Below, one piece after another: positions 1-10,893 of a stretch of DNA of 64,000 nucleotides (position 1 is its first letter; each line of letters starts with the position of its first letter). The position numbers were made by a program, and so were the translations under genes. The notes under the pieces are model-generated. The model searched no databases. It was not told the DNA's origin and saw nothing but the letters and a program-made list of their open reading frames with translations. This DNA is from Breviolum minutum Mf 1.05b.01 (lineage: Eukaryota > Sar > Dinophyceae > Suessiales > Symbiodiniaceae): contig DF239128.1 of the NCBI GenBank assembly GCA_000507305.1, forward strand, positions 64,838 through 128,837, given 5' to 3'.

Positions 1-2
1 AG

Positions 3-213
3 TCAGAATATCCTCAAGCTGCTGCGGCATGTCTGTGTGATTCTATGTGGCTTGGGCAAGCAAAGTGCAGGAAGTTGAGGGATCAACGACAATCTCTCCG
101 CAGTTCCACAACAATGCTCTATGGCGGCCAAGCTACGGTCAAACATTCTTGCAGTTGCAGCATACAATGCATCAGTCGACTTGACAGTGACAAAATATCT
201 TCGGATACCTCGT
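3..213 (-). CDS. Candidate exon, unknown protein
   Basis: A strong splice acceptor on the minus strand (a run of T ending in CAG, complement of 214-225) opens a frame of about 69 codons that ends in TGA at 3-5. The translation is of mixed, protein-like composition (for example TDALYAATARMFDRSLAAIE) with no domain I recognise. A second frame from the same acceptor closes near 119, so the longer frame is preferred. It could be the last exon of a gene lying to the right, but no partner exon was identified. Confidence 0.3.
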
Positions 214-2002
214 GACTGAAAAAAAAATAAGACAAAGGAATTCTCCCTTTTTGTGATTTTTGGCGACCCAAAAAGCACAAAGAATTCTGAAAAACTTCCC
301 CACCTCTTCCTTGCAAGTTCTACAGTCACCGGACCAACATGTGATGAGTCAAACATTCATAGCAGGCTCAGGATGAAACGATCAACACCATATCGTCGTG
401 GGCATTGAGTGACCACATCATTGTGCAAATACCACATCACACCTCCCAGAGTGCCTCGGAACTCAACAACGCTTGGAGAATTTGTTAGGGAAAACATGGA
501 GAACTGTCAGAACTTGGTGGTGGCTTCAAGCCATTCCAAAAAAAAGTGAACTTGGATGAAATAAGTATTTAGAAATAGTCATTTTGACCTTGGACACGTG
601 CAAAACAAATTAATTGTCTTTTGTTTCTACATCTTTTGATCTGCCATTTTGCCCCAACTCGAAACTACTTGGTATCATCATCTACGGTATCAGCGCTCTT
701 TTTTGGACTTAATTCAGGCGAAGAACCCATGCTTCCAGTCTCATTGAAACTCATAGGATAATTAGGCCCAGCTGCCTGCGAGCAGGGCCAACCGCTAACC
801 CATCAAACCTTTCCTCTTGTGAACGTCTTCTCTGGTCTAGTGAATGTGGATGAATCGGTCTTCTCTGGTCTAGTGAATCTAGTACACAGTGTCAGCTGCT
901 GGCTCTTGGCCTTGTACATATAAAAGGCCAGTGATTGAGGTTTGTCTGGCTTCTTGCAACTTTCTCCATCAGCAACCTCCATAAATTCGCAAGAACCCAG
1001 AGTGGCGACCTTGGTGTCAGTTCCAAGTCTCCAATGTCGTGAGTTGAGTGTCCTGTTGTCAAGCCTAGACACGCATTCATATCTGTTGTGGCGGTGAAAA
1101 CCGAAGGCACCACGACACTCTGGAGCTTCAATGGATTTTGCACTTTCCATGCAACATGCATGTCCTTCAGTCAATGATGGCTGTCAGTCTTTGATGCTTG
1201 GTTCATTTATTTTGGTACCACACAGAAAAAAGGAGGAGACCAACAGGACTGTCACACCAAGCAGACAAGCATATTTGAGGTCCAATCAAAGATGATTGTG
1301 AGAATCAGATCGAGCTGTCCTTCACCACACCACTTGCAGTAGCCAGAACGCCCACAAGATGGAAGACAATCCTAAGAATCGGGCCAGTTGCAGTGCACTG
1401 AGGACAAAAGCATTCCATTGCCGCAACGATGTGCCAAATCAAGCAGGACTGGCGAGTAAGTTCCAAAAATTGTGTTCATCTGGATTCCAGAATCATAATT
1501 GTCATAAAAAATAGAATACTTTCCATATAATATTCTGTATATAATCATAACATATCATAACTCTAACTACACATCATAAAACATCATAAAACCTATATAG
1601 TAATGGTAACAAAACATTTACAAACCTCCCAAAAGCTTTGACCCAGGTACTTGTCTTGCATGTTTCACCGCATGGAATCCCGTAGGTGTGACGCAGGTGT
1701 GTCGATCCCTCTCTGTGAAAGTAACGCCTTCCGAAGCTGCGGCCGCAGCGAGCTGGGAACGTGCCAACAGCCAAATCACTACCCATACCATCTATGGGAC
1801 TGGTATATTTACCTACATTGAGTTGATTTTTATGGTAAATGTAGGTGAATATACTGTACATGGATACTATGGGCTTACAAACGACTGCACAATATGCACA
1901 GTCGATTTGGATATACAGTTTTTATCAACAGATTCAAGCGATCCAATACGCAATCCCTCTGGCAAATAGATAAATAGAATGATTACACAGTATTATACAA
2001 AT
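214..2002. other. No recognisable gene
   Basis: No frame here carries a domain or a convincing pair of splice signals. The only structure noted is an exact 21-base direct duplication at 825-845 and 858-878 (core TCTTCTCTGGTCTAGTGAAT), 12 bases apart. The stretch 1500-1620 is AT-rich. Confidence 0.4.
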
Positions 2003-2110
2003 ATGGGTGTTTCCAAAAATAGAGGTACCCCAAAATGGATGGTTTATAAAGGAAAACCCTATTCGAATTGATGATTTGGGGGGAAAACCCCTATTTTTGG
2101 AAACACCCAT
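2003..2110. mobile_element. MITE, family A copy 1 (108 bp)
   Basis: The ends form a near-perfect terminal inverted repeat of 24 bases with one mismatch, beginning ATGGGTGTTTCCAAAAATAG on both strands. AT lies on each side, consistent with a 2-base AT/TA target duplication. There is no coding capacity. A related copy with the same interior (TACCCCAAAAT, GGTTTATAA, GGAAAACCCC) lies at 49751-49854, and copies with a different interior lie at 49435, 40716 and 63636. The form fits a non-autonomous DNA transposon. Confidence 0.8.
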
Positions 2111-2967
2111 ATCTGAATCTGTAACTGCAGTATTCCCCCTCACACCTGTGCATTCATCAGGATCGTGTTCTGCGTTGAATCGGCAGCAGGCATTTCCCGC
2201 ACCACACCAAGCGCAATCACCCGAAACATTTCCGCAAGGCTGCCAGCAGTCTTTTCCTGCCCATCTCAGACTGCGAAACAGAAGTTTATTGCGTTTCTAC
2301 TCATTGACACACTTGTTTGCCAACTGATACCCTGTCTGCGCCTGCGTTCTGGAGCTTGGCTGGAGGCCAATGTGTCAAATTGTGAAACTGTTTGATGGTT
2401 GTCTCCTCAAGCAGGCATCATGATATAACGATTCAAGAAACGTATGAAACAGCTAGGATGCAGTGGAGTCTCAAAAGAACCGCTGTATTGCAAAACAATC
2501 AGAAATTCAGAAAGTGGATGAAAGCGACTAATGTCAGTCGAGCTGCCTTCGCGTTGGAGATGTCACTGACACTCACCATAACACCATGATTCAATTTTGT
2601 AGGATCGCTTCCAACAAGTGTACGAGTGACGTGTGGAGAAACCCAAATCTCAGGAAAATAGCTGCTGAGCCCTGTAATTTTCCGCAAACGAGAGCTCAAA
2701 TGAAGTTGATGTCTATAGCTGTAGAATATGACAACAAACAGCGAGACCTTGGACTCACGCAGCTGTCTTTTCTTTTACCACCCAGCCAACCGGAAGAAAC
2801 AAAGGCAGAAGCTTTATTATTTCATAGTTTTCTTCCTGAAACTTCAGCCTTTTCTCAATCAACCAGAATAGAGTGCCATCAATGAAAAGAGTGTATACGC
2901 ACCCATCAAATCCAAATCTTTATAACATTTTACTCTAGCATAGGTGTTTATTTCCCAGTCAAAACAC
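2111..2967. other. No recognisable gene
   Basis: Short overlapping frames occur on both strands. None has a recognisable motif or paired splice sites. Confidence 0.35.
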
Positions 2968-3551
2968 TCCGCTTTGGCCAAGCAACGCTTCCTGCAGCAA
3001 AGATTTGAAATCTTCGACATCTTCTTGGAACTGATGGGGTCGATGTCCTGACACGCACACAGTTTCTTGACGGTGAATAGTTTCATGTGTTTCAATTGTG
3101 TGCTGCGCATAAACAAAAAAAGAAACAACATTACATGTCGTTGTTGATGTTGTAGTACAAGTAAGATCTTTGAATCATGTTTTTTGGGTTTAACTACCAA
3201 ACGACTATACACATGGCTTCCAAATCGAGGATTTGTTTGAGCATGTCATGGGGGTATACAAATACCGGAGCATTCCGGTTTGACCCCAATCGCAAAATAA
3301 ACAATAACACTACACCGGGAAGGAACCGACCCCACATGATCGTTGCTTGATTGGAACAAAAATCCTATAATTCCAAGATTGAAAGTCCCCAAATCAACGA
3401 CATATAACGACATCCGGTTCCAAGATATATGCACACGTCCCCCGATTTCTGAAGACTCAGGACGAGAGTCAGCTGATCTTCCACATCTACCAACGGATCC
3501 AGCTCCATGAGGAATGTCCAATACCACTTGGAAGTTGATGGAATGGAATGT
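2968..3551 (-). CDS. Candidate two-exon gene fragment, unknown protein
   Basis: Two minus-strand exon candidates were read. The first, about 3551-3439, follows a poly-T/AAG acceptor and encodes a stretch including MELDPLVDVEDQLTLVLSLQ; it can end before GTGTGC. The second, about 3102-2968, follows the acceptor TTTATGCGCAG and encodes a stretch including FQEDVEDFKSLLQEALLGQS; it can end before GTGTTT. Both are acidic and protein-like, unlike the surrounding frames. No family is recognised, and joining the two is an inference from order and strand. Confidence 0.3.
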
Positions 3552-5382
3552 CTTAAAAAAAAACAGAAATATGTTGAAACTATTTCAAACCAAACTAAAA
3601 AAATACTAAATATGGTAACCTTCCCGGTACCGTACATGTGTATATATTAAAAACAAATAATTACAAAAACAGTCAAAACAGTTAATACAGAGACCAGTAT
3701 ACATGATACACTTGATAAATGCATCATGCTTCGGCGATTGGTCCAGTATCATAGCAGCAAATGAAGAGTTTATTGAAAAAAACAGAAACAACATCTTTCA
3801 GCATCCATGACTGACATCAGAATCGAGCAGTACACTTGCAATCACCATTCCTCTGCAGTGCGATGTGATAAAAACATGCAAGCTTCCTTCTGGTGCCTTC
3901 TCCCCAGTCTTGCCCTCAGTATGATGCGATTGCAAATCATATTTGGCATAACCGTTTTTGCTGTTAATTGTATATAACATAATTCAAATTTCAAATAATA
4001 TTTTACTAGATTGTCAAAAGAGCAACAATATTGAATCTATATGAATTTGTATGACTCATCGTGGTTGCTTCATGCTGCTTGCCTCATCGGGTTGGTCTTT
4101 AAAAGCTGCCAACAACTGACGACAGCTCCATCAGTGAGACTCCAACCATGCAAGCCGATGCCGAAAAGCGCCTGTCACGGCCAAGGTGGTTCCCCCCCCC
4201 AAAAAAAATCTTCCCATGCCCGTTATACCAAGACACCAAGACTACAGGGGCGATGCACTGATATAAGGTTGCATCCATCGTAATCTTTCAATTTTGTGAG
4301 CTGTGGAGTTGAGTTTTGTTGACATGACTGTCATCAACCAAATCTCAACAAAATTCAGAGCTTTGTTCCCTTGCGGCAGGGTTTTCGGCCTTTGTGAGGC
4401 AGTTCATCACGGGTGCATCCCCACACTGCTTGGGCCAAGCATTGTGACATTGTGACATTGTGTTGAGATGCGCAATGACGAGCTTGGGGATTCCCAATGA
4501 CGAGGTCAGCTGCCCACACTTTACCTTTTTAACTCCAAGAAAAGCCACCGGAGAAAGCACCCGTCTCTACTGACACTTGAAAATGCCAGCGTCTGTAACG
4601 AGTGATCCTCCGCCGACTTTGTGAATGTTACATCGACTCGGCCACCCCGAGCGTGGTTAGATAATGGTATTGGACCAACATCCAGAACATGCAGCGAGAC
4701 TCGGTGGAATCATGCAAATCTGCCTGGACCTGACTTTCAGGATAAGCTCCGGATGGAAAATTTGGGACAGAATTATTTCCACACATTTGAAACTATGCTG
4801 CATAATCCAGAAGGTGGAACCCTTCCGGGCAATGCATGAGCCTGTTGCCCAGTTCAAGCTGTTTTTTTCACAAACACTGGCCGCTGTCTCGTGCACTATG
4901 GACATCTATGGACCATGAACATCCAATGGAATCACCAACTACTTCAAAAAAAGAAGCTCATTGAAGGACTATATATTGAATAATCTAATCGCAGAAATCC
5001 AAGCTGAACGAGCCACCTATAGCTGTCCAAAGTGCACAAGAGCCAAAGCCGTGTCACCTAACGGAACGATGTGGCATCAACATGGCGCTTCTGGAGCCTC
5101 AATTGGCAATACATGACAACATGACAGACCAACACAAACAAATATCAGAGAAAACCAAAAAGAAACTTATCCAAAGGCTACTCCCCTCAGCCCTCCACAT
5201 CAGCTTCAACACGCCGAGCTGGTTGGCCATCCTCAAAGTACCACGACTTGAGACCATCGATTTGGTCACTATTTTGGTCATATTCCAATCACCTGTTTTG
5301 AAGGTCAAATAATTTTGAGCCACATGGAATAAGGATGGTTGTTTGGTAAGTATTGGTGCTCCGCCCTGCCCCCCCCCCCTCA
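3552..5382. other. No recognisable gene; flank of the retrotransposon
   Basis: I see no coding domain here. There is a homopolymer C run at 4193-4200 and another at 5369-5379, just left of the retrotransposon. A minus-strand frame at 4345-4560 is open but unremarkable. Confidence 0.35.
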
Positions 5383-5389
5383 CACTTGT

Positions 5390-5500
5390 TCGAAAGGTTC
5401 CACACCTTTTTGGGCTTGAGCATTCGAAGCCTTCGGTGGCATATAAATAATGCCTTAGTGAGTCATCCTTAGTACAAGGTCAAAGGTGAAATGTTTCTCA
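5390..5500 (-). repeat. 3' LTR of the copia element
   Basis: This copy is identical base for base to 13016-13126. On the element strand it starts TGAGAAACATTTCACC and ends CCTTTCGA, so it has TG at the 5' end but GA rather than CA at the 3' end. At 111 bp it is very short for an LTR. A TATA-like motif (ATATAAATAA, 5441-5450) lies inside a small palindrome. Confidence 0.93.
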
Positions 5501-5507
5501 CCCCGCC
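5501..5507 (-). promoter_or_regulatory. Polypurine tract candidate
   Basis: On the element strand GGCGGGG directly precedes the TG of the 3' LTR, the expected place for the plus-strand DNA primer. It is short and interrupted by one C, so only its position supports it. Confidence 0.5.
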
Positions 5508-5670
5508 AAAGCTGTGGCATATTTGATGCCATCAAGCTTTTAGAAACACCGCAGCCTGCATCTACAGGCATCCTTTCTTGCTTCTTGGTGTAAAAGAAAA
5601 CAAGGATTGTGAGTCTCTTCTTACCTCAAGTAAGTGAGTTTACTCAAGATTGGATTTTCCTGACTTCCTT

Positions 5671-8600
5671 TCACAAAAGAGTCATCCAATCTTCCATTCT
5701 TTCAATCTCTTCTGCACGATCGAAATCTCCAGCATCCATTGCTGCCACTGCCATTTCTCGAAGTCTGTTCCTTCGAGCTTCCATTTCTTGTGCAAAGAGA
5801 ACCACATCCATGGGTTCACCTGTGTTAGCCCTTTCAGTCCTTTCATTGAAAAACCGTGGTACCAACACCCTGCCATCATAATCATCAATTGGTAGTACTG
5901 GAGCTTCATGTGCTAAAGCTCGTTCTTCTGCATCTTCGTCCTCAGGCTCTGAGATACCAGAACCACTGTCTGAATTGTCTCGTACTTCTCCACCATATTG
6001 TTGTTCCTCATTGCCTGAATCATCTTGATGATATCCTTGAACCTCGTTCCAGTAGTCCGGACTGGACACTTCAGAGAGTGTAGACCCATAGTATCTACGA
6101 TATCTCTCTTCTTCAGTCTCGTCCTCGCCACGTCGAAGTCCTGAAAGGTCAAAGTCCCAGAACTCCGCCTCTTGCTCCAAAGTCATGTTGGTAACGTCCA
6201 TCCTGTCACCAAGCTCTGCCACAAGAGACCTCGAAGTGAGATCATTCTGCCTGAGACTGTCCAGCACACTGGACACAAAGTAATGCTGTCCAGTTGTATT
6301 TACCTTATCAAGACCTCTCATGTGCTTCATGCTGTCGTAGATCACTCCTTCATCCACTTCAGCATACTCACCCGTCACGAAGTTCCTGATGATCCTAATG
6401 GCCATGTTTCTGATCCTCATCTTGTTGTGTGCAATTGTGTGCTGCACAGCTTCCGCTTGAGCTCTTTCAACGGCTCCTGAAATCTGTTCTCTCCATTGTT
6501 GCCTTTGAACTTCTCCGACTTCATCAATAGATCTCTTCACTCCACGAGATGCACCATCATCAGAGCTACTGGCTCCTGATTCGAAATGATGCAAAGCCAT
6601 CCAACGTTCAGGGCTGCTGACTTCACTCAAGGTTGACTGCTGGTACCGTCTGTTCTTTTCAGACTCTCTTTCAAACTCTTCTTCTGAGTCACTATTGCTC
6701 TCACGTGCCGTCAGAGCATCATGATAAAATGTAGTAGAGATTTCGTCTTCTCTGCGAACTTCACCACCTTGATCTCCAGAATCACTGTCTCCTAGATTTC
6801 CGGAAGGTCGTTGATCAATATCTCCTTGGCCTCCAGCTCGTCGATCATATAGATCTGTCATAGTCCTTCTTCTCATGAAGTACCACCCAAATGCCAAAGA
6901 CACAAGGGTGACAAACAACGCAACCAAGCTCAAGGCTTCAAAGTTCCAAGACGTGTCTTGCACCGGAAACTCTTCTGCTCGAGCCATGGCAATCATCAAC
7001 ATAGCCATCATCTCCTTCGTGGGGACTCCGTGTCCACTCACAATGTGTCTGACAATAGCTTTCTGTTCATTCTTAAATGCAATCTGTCGACTCAACTCAT
7101 CAAAGTCATGTTCTCCAACTGGTTCACCATCACATGTAAAACCCAAGAGAAAACACATGACACGATGCTTGTTCTTTGCAAGACCCTTTGTACCAATGTC
7201 CGCTGGGTTGAAATACGTTCGAACCGCTTTGAGACACAGAACTCCCATGCTCACCTTCTGCTGTAACCAAAGAAGTTTTCCTTCAATGTGTTTGAGTCTG
7301 GCCGTTCCCAGTTTAGTACTGATTGAAATCACGGCTGAATTGTCAACACGAAGTACGTGTTCAGGAACAATGTCAAGCAAAAATTGGATAAGATGTCGAA
7401 GATGTAAAGAGTCGACTGTTGCGCTGGTAGCTGCATACCACTCAGATTCCGTGGAAGAAAGACTGATAGCTTTCTGAGTCCGAGATGTTGAATAGACCAA
7501 ATTTCCTGAAACATAGTGGACACCAGCTGAGGTGCATCTGCAATCCCAATCTGCATCACTGAAACTTTCTAAAAGAAGTCCGTTGTTATCACCTTGTCCT
7601 CCATTTACCTTTGCAAGTACCGAGGTGTTCGGTGCTGTTTGATGCATGGTGATTGCATAGTTCTCTGTTGCCTTCAAGTATCCAGTTAGTCTGCCAAGCA
7701 TAACCCAAGAATGTTTGGTTGGGTTCTTGAGATATGCTGCTAGGCTCTTCGTGGCATACTGCACGTCTGCACGTTCATGAGACACATACAGCAAAGCACC
7801 CACCAATGACCTGTACACCCCACTCATCCTTTCATCCAACTGTTCGGTATGATCCGTAGCAAACTGTTGTTGCACTGTAGGGGTTGCGTACAGCCGTGGG
7901 GGCTTGCGATTGTGCACGGTGTAAACGTCATAAGCTTGTTTGATATGCTTTGTCTCTGTAAACATGGTCAATGATTCATAATTCTTTTCAACAACAAACG
8001 TTTTCTTGAGAAACTCAAAAACTCCTCCATCACGTGGTGCAAATTGCACACTCATCTTGAAGTGCTTCTTGAAGTTCTCCTCGAAATGTTGTCTGTAATC
8101 CTCCTTGACCAAAAACAAAACATCATCCACGTGCAAAAGTAGTAGGCCATTCTGATCTGCCAATTTGAACAATGCTGGTTGCTCAAGACATGCTTCAGCT
8201 TGAAGTTCATCAGACAAAATCTTTGAGAAGTAGTCGTACCACCTCCTTGCTCCATCACGTTGTCCAGGAAGACACTTGGCAATGATGTAGTTGCCTGCCT
8301 GTCCATCCACCAATCTCACTGGTCGCGGTTGTTCCTGGTCTACACAAAGGTATGCATCTGAAACATCAAAGCTACCCAAGATCACATCATGACCCATAGA
8401 TCCATTCATAGCAAAGGCTGGAAGGAGACGAACACACGTGGCTGAAGATGCAGGAGCAAAAATGTCCTGTCTTGTCTCAAGGAATGCAAATTCTCTTGCT
8501 ACCAACCTTGATCTACGAAGATATTTTGGTTCATCATTCACTTGCTTCTTCCTCCAGCTCCGGACGAATTTGGCACTCAAAGTGCTAGCTAAAGGTCCTG

Positions 8601-10893
8601 AGTAAGAAGAAGGTTCCAAGCGTACCTTCATCTTCAAAAGCCTTTGAACCTCAACATGGTCCGCTATCTCATCAAGTTCTGCCAGTCGATCTGCAGAAAC
8701 ATCTGGTTCAGCCTCGCTGTAAGGAAACCAAAGTTGATCAGCCATGTCACCTTCATTTTCCCATTCCTCATCATCTCCCCAGTCCAGTGTGTCAACCTCC
8801 TCACCGTACTCAAAACCAATAGGTTCATCCACATGATGAAAAACTTCACCAGAGATGGTATTCACATTCAAACGGGGTCGTTTAGCTGAGGGTTCTTCAA
8901 CCACAATTGCTTCACCTCTTGTAACGGCAGATGTATCAACATTCATAGGGGCTGATTCCTCCAATGTCGAAGGAGCTGCAGGTGTTGCAGGCACTGTTGG
9001 ACCAGGTGTCGCTGGCATAGGTCTTGGTGTTCTCGTCACAGGCTTTGGAGTCTGTGGAACTTCTCTACGTGCCAGTTCAGCTAAAGGCATAGTGTCTGCA
9101 ATCTGGACCTCTGCAAACTCTTGAGCCCCGCCTGCTTCATCCTGAGACGGCGGATCCGATGCTGCCTCATCAGGTGTTTGATAGTCATCTTCCATAGGCG
9201 CAGGTCTAACTGCCATTCTTTTCTTCTTCACTGCTGGTTGCAACTTGTTGCCCTTAATCTCTACCATCCAAGATGCAACGGTCATTTGATGATATAAATC
9301 GACTTTCGCCGACCAATCTCCACAAATTCTTTTGATTGCACGGGTCAACCTCAAAGTGTTGTTGGAGATGACAATGTGCATATCATTGGACTCACTCTTT
9401 CCCACAAAGATTCCTTCTTGCCACCTGGCTCCACCCGTAGGACCTGGAGCCACATAGGTGTAAGCCAGCACAGGCTCGCCGAATTCAGCAAGTTTGCCAA
9501 CATACTGCCTCCCTGACCATATCTCGAATGGCGTCATGCCTCCTTTAACCTGAAACCTGTTGAGAAGAAAACTTGCATGCACAAAGCTCCAACTCATCAA
9601 AGGATGGCTGACTGGAATCTCCATGCCAACTTGGTCCTCCACACTGCATTGCAGTACCGTGGCAAGTTGACGAATACGATGGACACTTCCTTCAACAAGT
9701 CCATTTGATGCATGGTCTCGGATGGGAGGATTGTCAATCAAAACTCGATAGCCCAAGTTGTTCAATGATTTGAATGCAAGTTCTTGTACTTTCAACATTG
9801 CAGGCTCTTGGTCACACCTCAAACCAACTGTCGTGTATCCAAGTTGATGGGAAAACTTCACGATTGACTTGGCCATTAGTTTCAAGTCTGCTTTGTGGAA
9901 AATTGGCACTGCGCCAGTAGCACCTGTCTGACTATCTTGCATCACAAAGCAAATGAGTTTCTCATGGGGTCCTTCTGCAGAAACGTCTCCTAAAGCATTG
10001 TCTACACGTTTTCCTGTATAGCACAAATCAAAGGATATACGTGGGTACTCTCTCTTGGTAAATCTCTGTGAGTCCTTCTTGTGATAATCTGGTTTTGCCT
10101 TACCCTTCACGCACTGCGCACACCATGGCCTATAAGGAAGATGAGTCAGATTGTGGGCAAGCACTTCCTCATGGTTCAATGGTCCAGAGTTTAATGGTTG
10201 ACCCACTGCTTTTCTTTCACCTTCCAGTTGTGCTTGTTGCGCAACCTCCTTTGCAACCGTCAACCTATCAGCATCAACCTTGGCACTGATTCGATTCCAA
10301 ATTTTCGACTTTGATCCACCCTGTTTGATTCCAAGATATTGGCAAGCAGCATTGAGAACTGCGATAGTGCTAGTTGGAAGAACTCTGATACCTTCCAACT
10401 CGATGCAATCATCCTTCACCACAAGCTCCTGCCTCTGGGGCAACTCAGGTCTTTGAGCAGCAGTTTGCTGTTCAGCATCTGCCTGTTCTGGACGTTGTTG
10501 CTGTTGATGAGCTCCTTGGGGATGTTGTTCAATGTTGGGATTAGCCCCGCCTAATCCGGGCCCTTGTGAACCATGGCCTGAAGATCCAGCTGCATCATCC
10601 GTCTGCATGATGTCCTCAGCAACAAAGCCAAGCTGTTCAGGTGGTAGAGCCTCATTGGTCAAAATGGTGATGAGCCTCTTCCAACCTGGCTCAACTGCAG
10701 CTGCACGATCTTGCATAGTCCGGAGATCTTCACAACTCCAACATGTTCCACGTGGATCGGTCATCCAATGCAAAAGTTGTCCGAAAAGGCCACTCTTCCA
10801 AAGGATACTGCATTGTTGAGTCCACATAAAAATTGCTGGGGCTGCTACGAATAGGAAAACCCTTTGCTGTTGTCGACCATGTTGAACCAACAT
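5671..10893 (-). CDS. Copia Pol: integrase, reverse transcriptase, RNase H, plus C-terminal membrane extension
   Basis: This is a 1740-residue open frame. A GAG-pre-integrase zinc site is H247, H251, C258, C261 (ending RPWCAQC). The integrase core has D289 (SFDL), D361 (RCDQEPA) and E401 (LVEGSVHR). A Pro/acid-rich linker spans about 560-740. Reverse transcriptase has FDVSDAYL (D843) and the HVDD catalytic box (921-924), where most copia elements have YVDD. RNase H has D1113/D1115 (FSDADW), E1149 (SSTESE), D1184 and D1232 (PADIGTK), the usual copia set. Beyond about 1250 there are some 490 extra residues: a hydrophobic segment at 1319-1340 followed by RRR, acidic Ser-rich stretches, a duplicated STLSEVSSP motif (1420-1428 and 1604-1612) and an ERxEDW end. 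The first ATG overlaps the protease frame by 164 bases, so expression as a frameshift product is likely. All catalytic residues are present. Confidence 0.95.
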   Translation of the reverse strand: MLVQHGRQQQRVFLFVAAPAIFMWTQQCSILWKSGLFGQLLHWMTDPRGTCWSCEDLRTMQDRAAAVEPGWKRLITILTNEALPPEQLGFVAEDIMQTDDAAGSSGHGSQGPGLGGANPNIEQHPQGAHQQQQRPEQADAEQQTAAQRPELPQRQELVVKDDCIELEGIRVLPTSTIAVLNAACQYLGIKQGGSKSKIWNRISAKVDADRLTVAKEVAQQAQLEGERKAVGQPLNSGPLNHEEVLAHNLTHLPYRPWCAQCVKGKAKPDYHKKDSQRFTKREYPRISFDLCYTGKRVDNALGDVSAEGPHEKLICFVMQDSQTGATGAVPIFHKADLKLMAKSIVKFSHQLGYTTVGLRCDQEPAMLKVQELAFKSLNNLGYRVLIDNPPIRDHASNGLVEGSVHRIRQLATVLQCSVEDQVGMEIPVSHPLMSWSFVHASFLLNRFQVKGGMTPFEIWSGRQYVGKLAEFGEPVLAYTYVAPGPTGGARWQEGIFVGKSESNDMHIVISNNTLRLTRAIKRICGDWSAKVDLYHQMTVASWMVEIKGNKLQPAVKKKRMAVRPAPMEDDYQTPDEAASDPPSQDEAGGAQEFAEVQIADTMPLAELARREVPQTPKPVTRTPRPMPATPGPTVPATPAAPSTLEESAPMNVDTSAVTRGEAIVVEEPSAKRPRLNVNTISGEVFHHVDEPIGFEYGEEVDTLDWGDDEEWENEGDMADQLWFPYSEAEPDVSADRLAELDEIADHVEVQRLLKMKVRLEPSSYSGPLASTLSAKFVRSWRKKQVNDEPKYLRRSRLVAREFAFLETRQDIFAPASSATCVRLLPAFAMNGSMGHDVILGSFDVSDAYLCVDQEQPRPVRLVDGQAGNYIIAKCLPGQRDGARRWYDYFSKILSDELQAEACLEQPALFKLADQNGLLLLHVDDVLFLVKEDYRQHFEENFKKHFKMSVQFAPRDGGVFEFLKKTFVVEKNYESLTMFTETKHIKQAYDVYTVHNRKPPRLYATPTVQQQFATDHTEQLDERMSGVYRSLVGALLYVSHERADVQYATKSLAAYLKNPTKHSWVMLGRLTGYLKATENYAITMHQTAPNTSVLAKVNGGQGDNNGLLLESFSDADWDCRCTSAGVHYVSGNLVYSTSRTQKAISLSSTESEWYAATSATVDSLHLRHLIQFLLDIVPEHVLRVDNSAVISISTKLGTARLKHIEGKLLWLQQKVSMGVLCLKAVRTYFNPADIGTKGLAKNKHRVMCFLLGFTCDGEPVGEHDFDELSRQIAFKNEQKAIVRHIVSGHGVPTKEMMAMLMIAMARAEEFPVQDTSWNFEALSLVALFVTLVSLAFGWYFMRRRTMTDLYDRRAGGQGDIDQRPSGNLGDSDSGDQGGEVRREDEISTTFYHDALTARESNSDSEEEFERESEKNRRYQQSTLSEVSSPERWMALHHFESGASSSDDGASRGVKRSIDEVGEVQRQQWREQISGAVERAQAEAVQHTIAHNKMRIRNMAIRIIRNFVTGEYAEVDEGVIYDSMKHMRGLDKVNTTGQHYFVSSVLDSLRQNDLTSRSLVAELGDRMDVTNMTLEQEAEFWDFDLSGLRRGEDETEEERYRRYYGSTLSEVSSPDYWNEVQGYHQDDSGNEEQQYGGEVRDNSDSGSGISEPEDEDAEERALAHEAPVLPIDDYDGRVLVPRFFNERTERANTGEPMDVVLFAQEMEARRNRLREMAVAAMDAGDFDRAEEIERMEDWMTLL

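Noticed and set aside
5385-5501. LTR right end at 5501/13127, giving a 112-bp repeat
   Set aside because: The one extra matching base belongs to the CTTGT target duplication. Ending at 5500/13126 gives a TG start and a perfect 5-base duplication.
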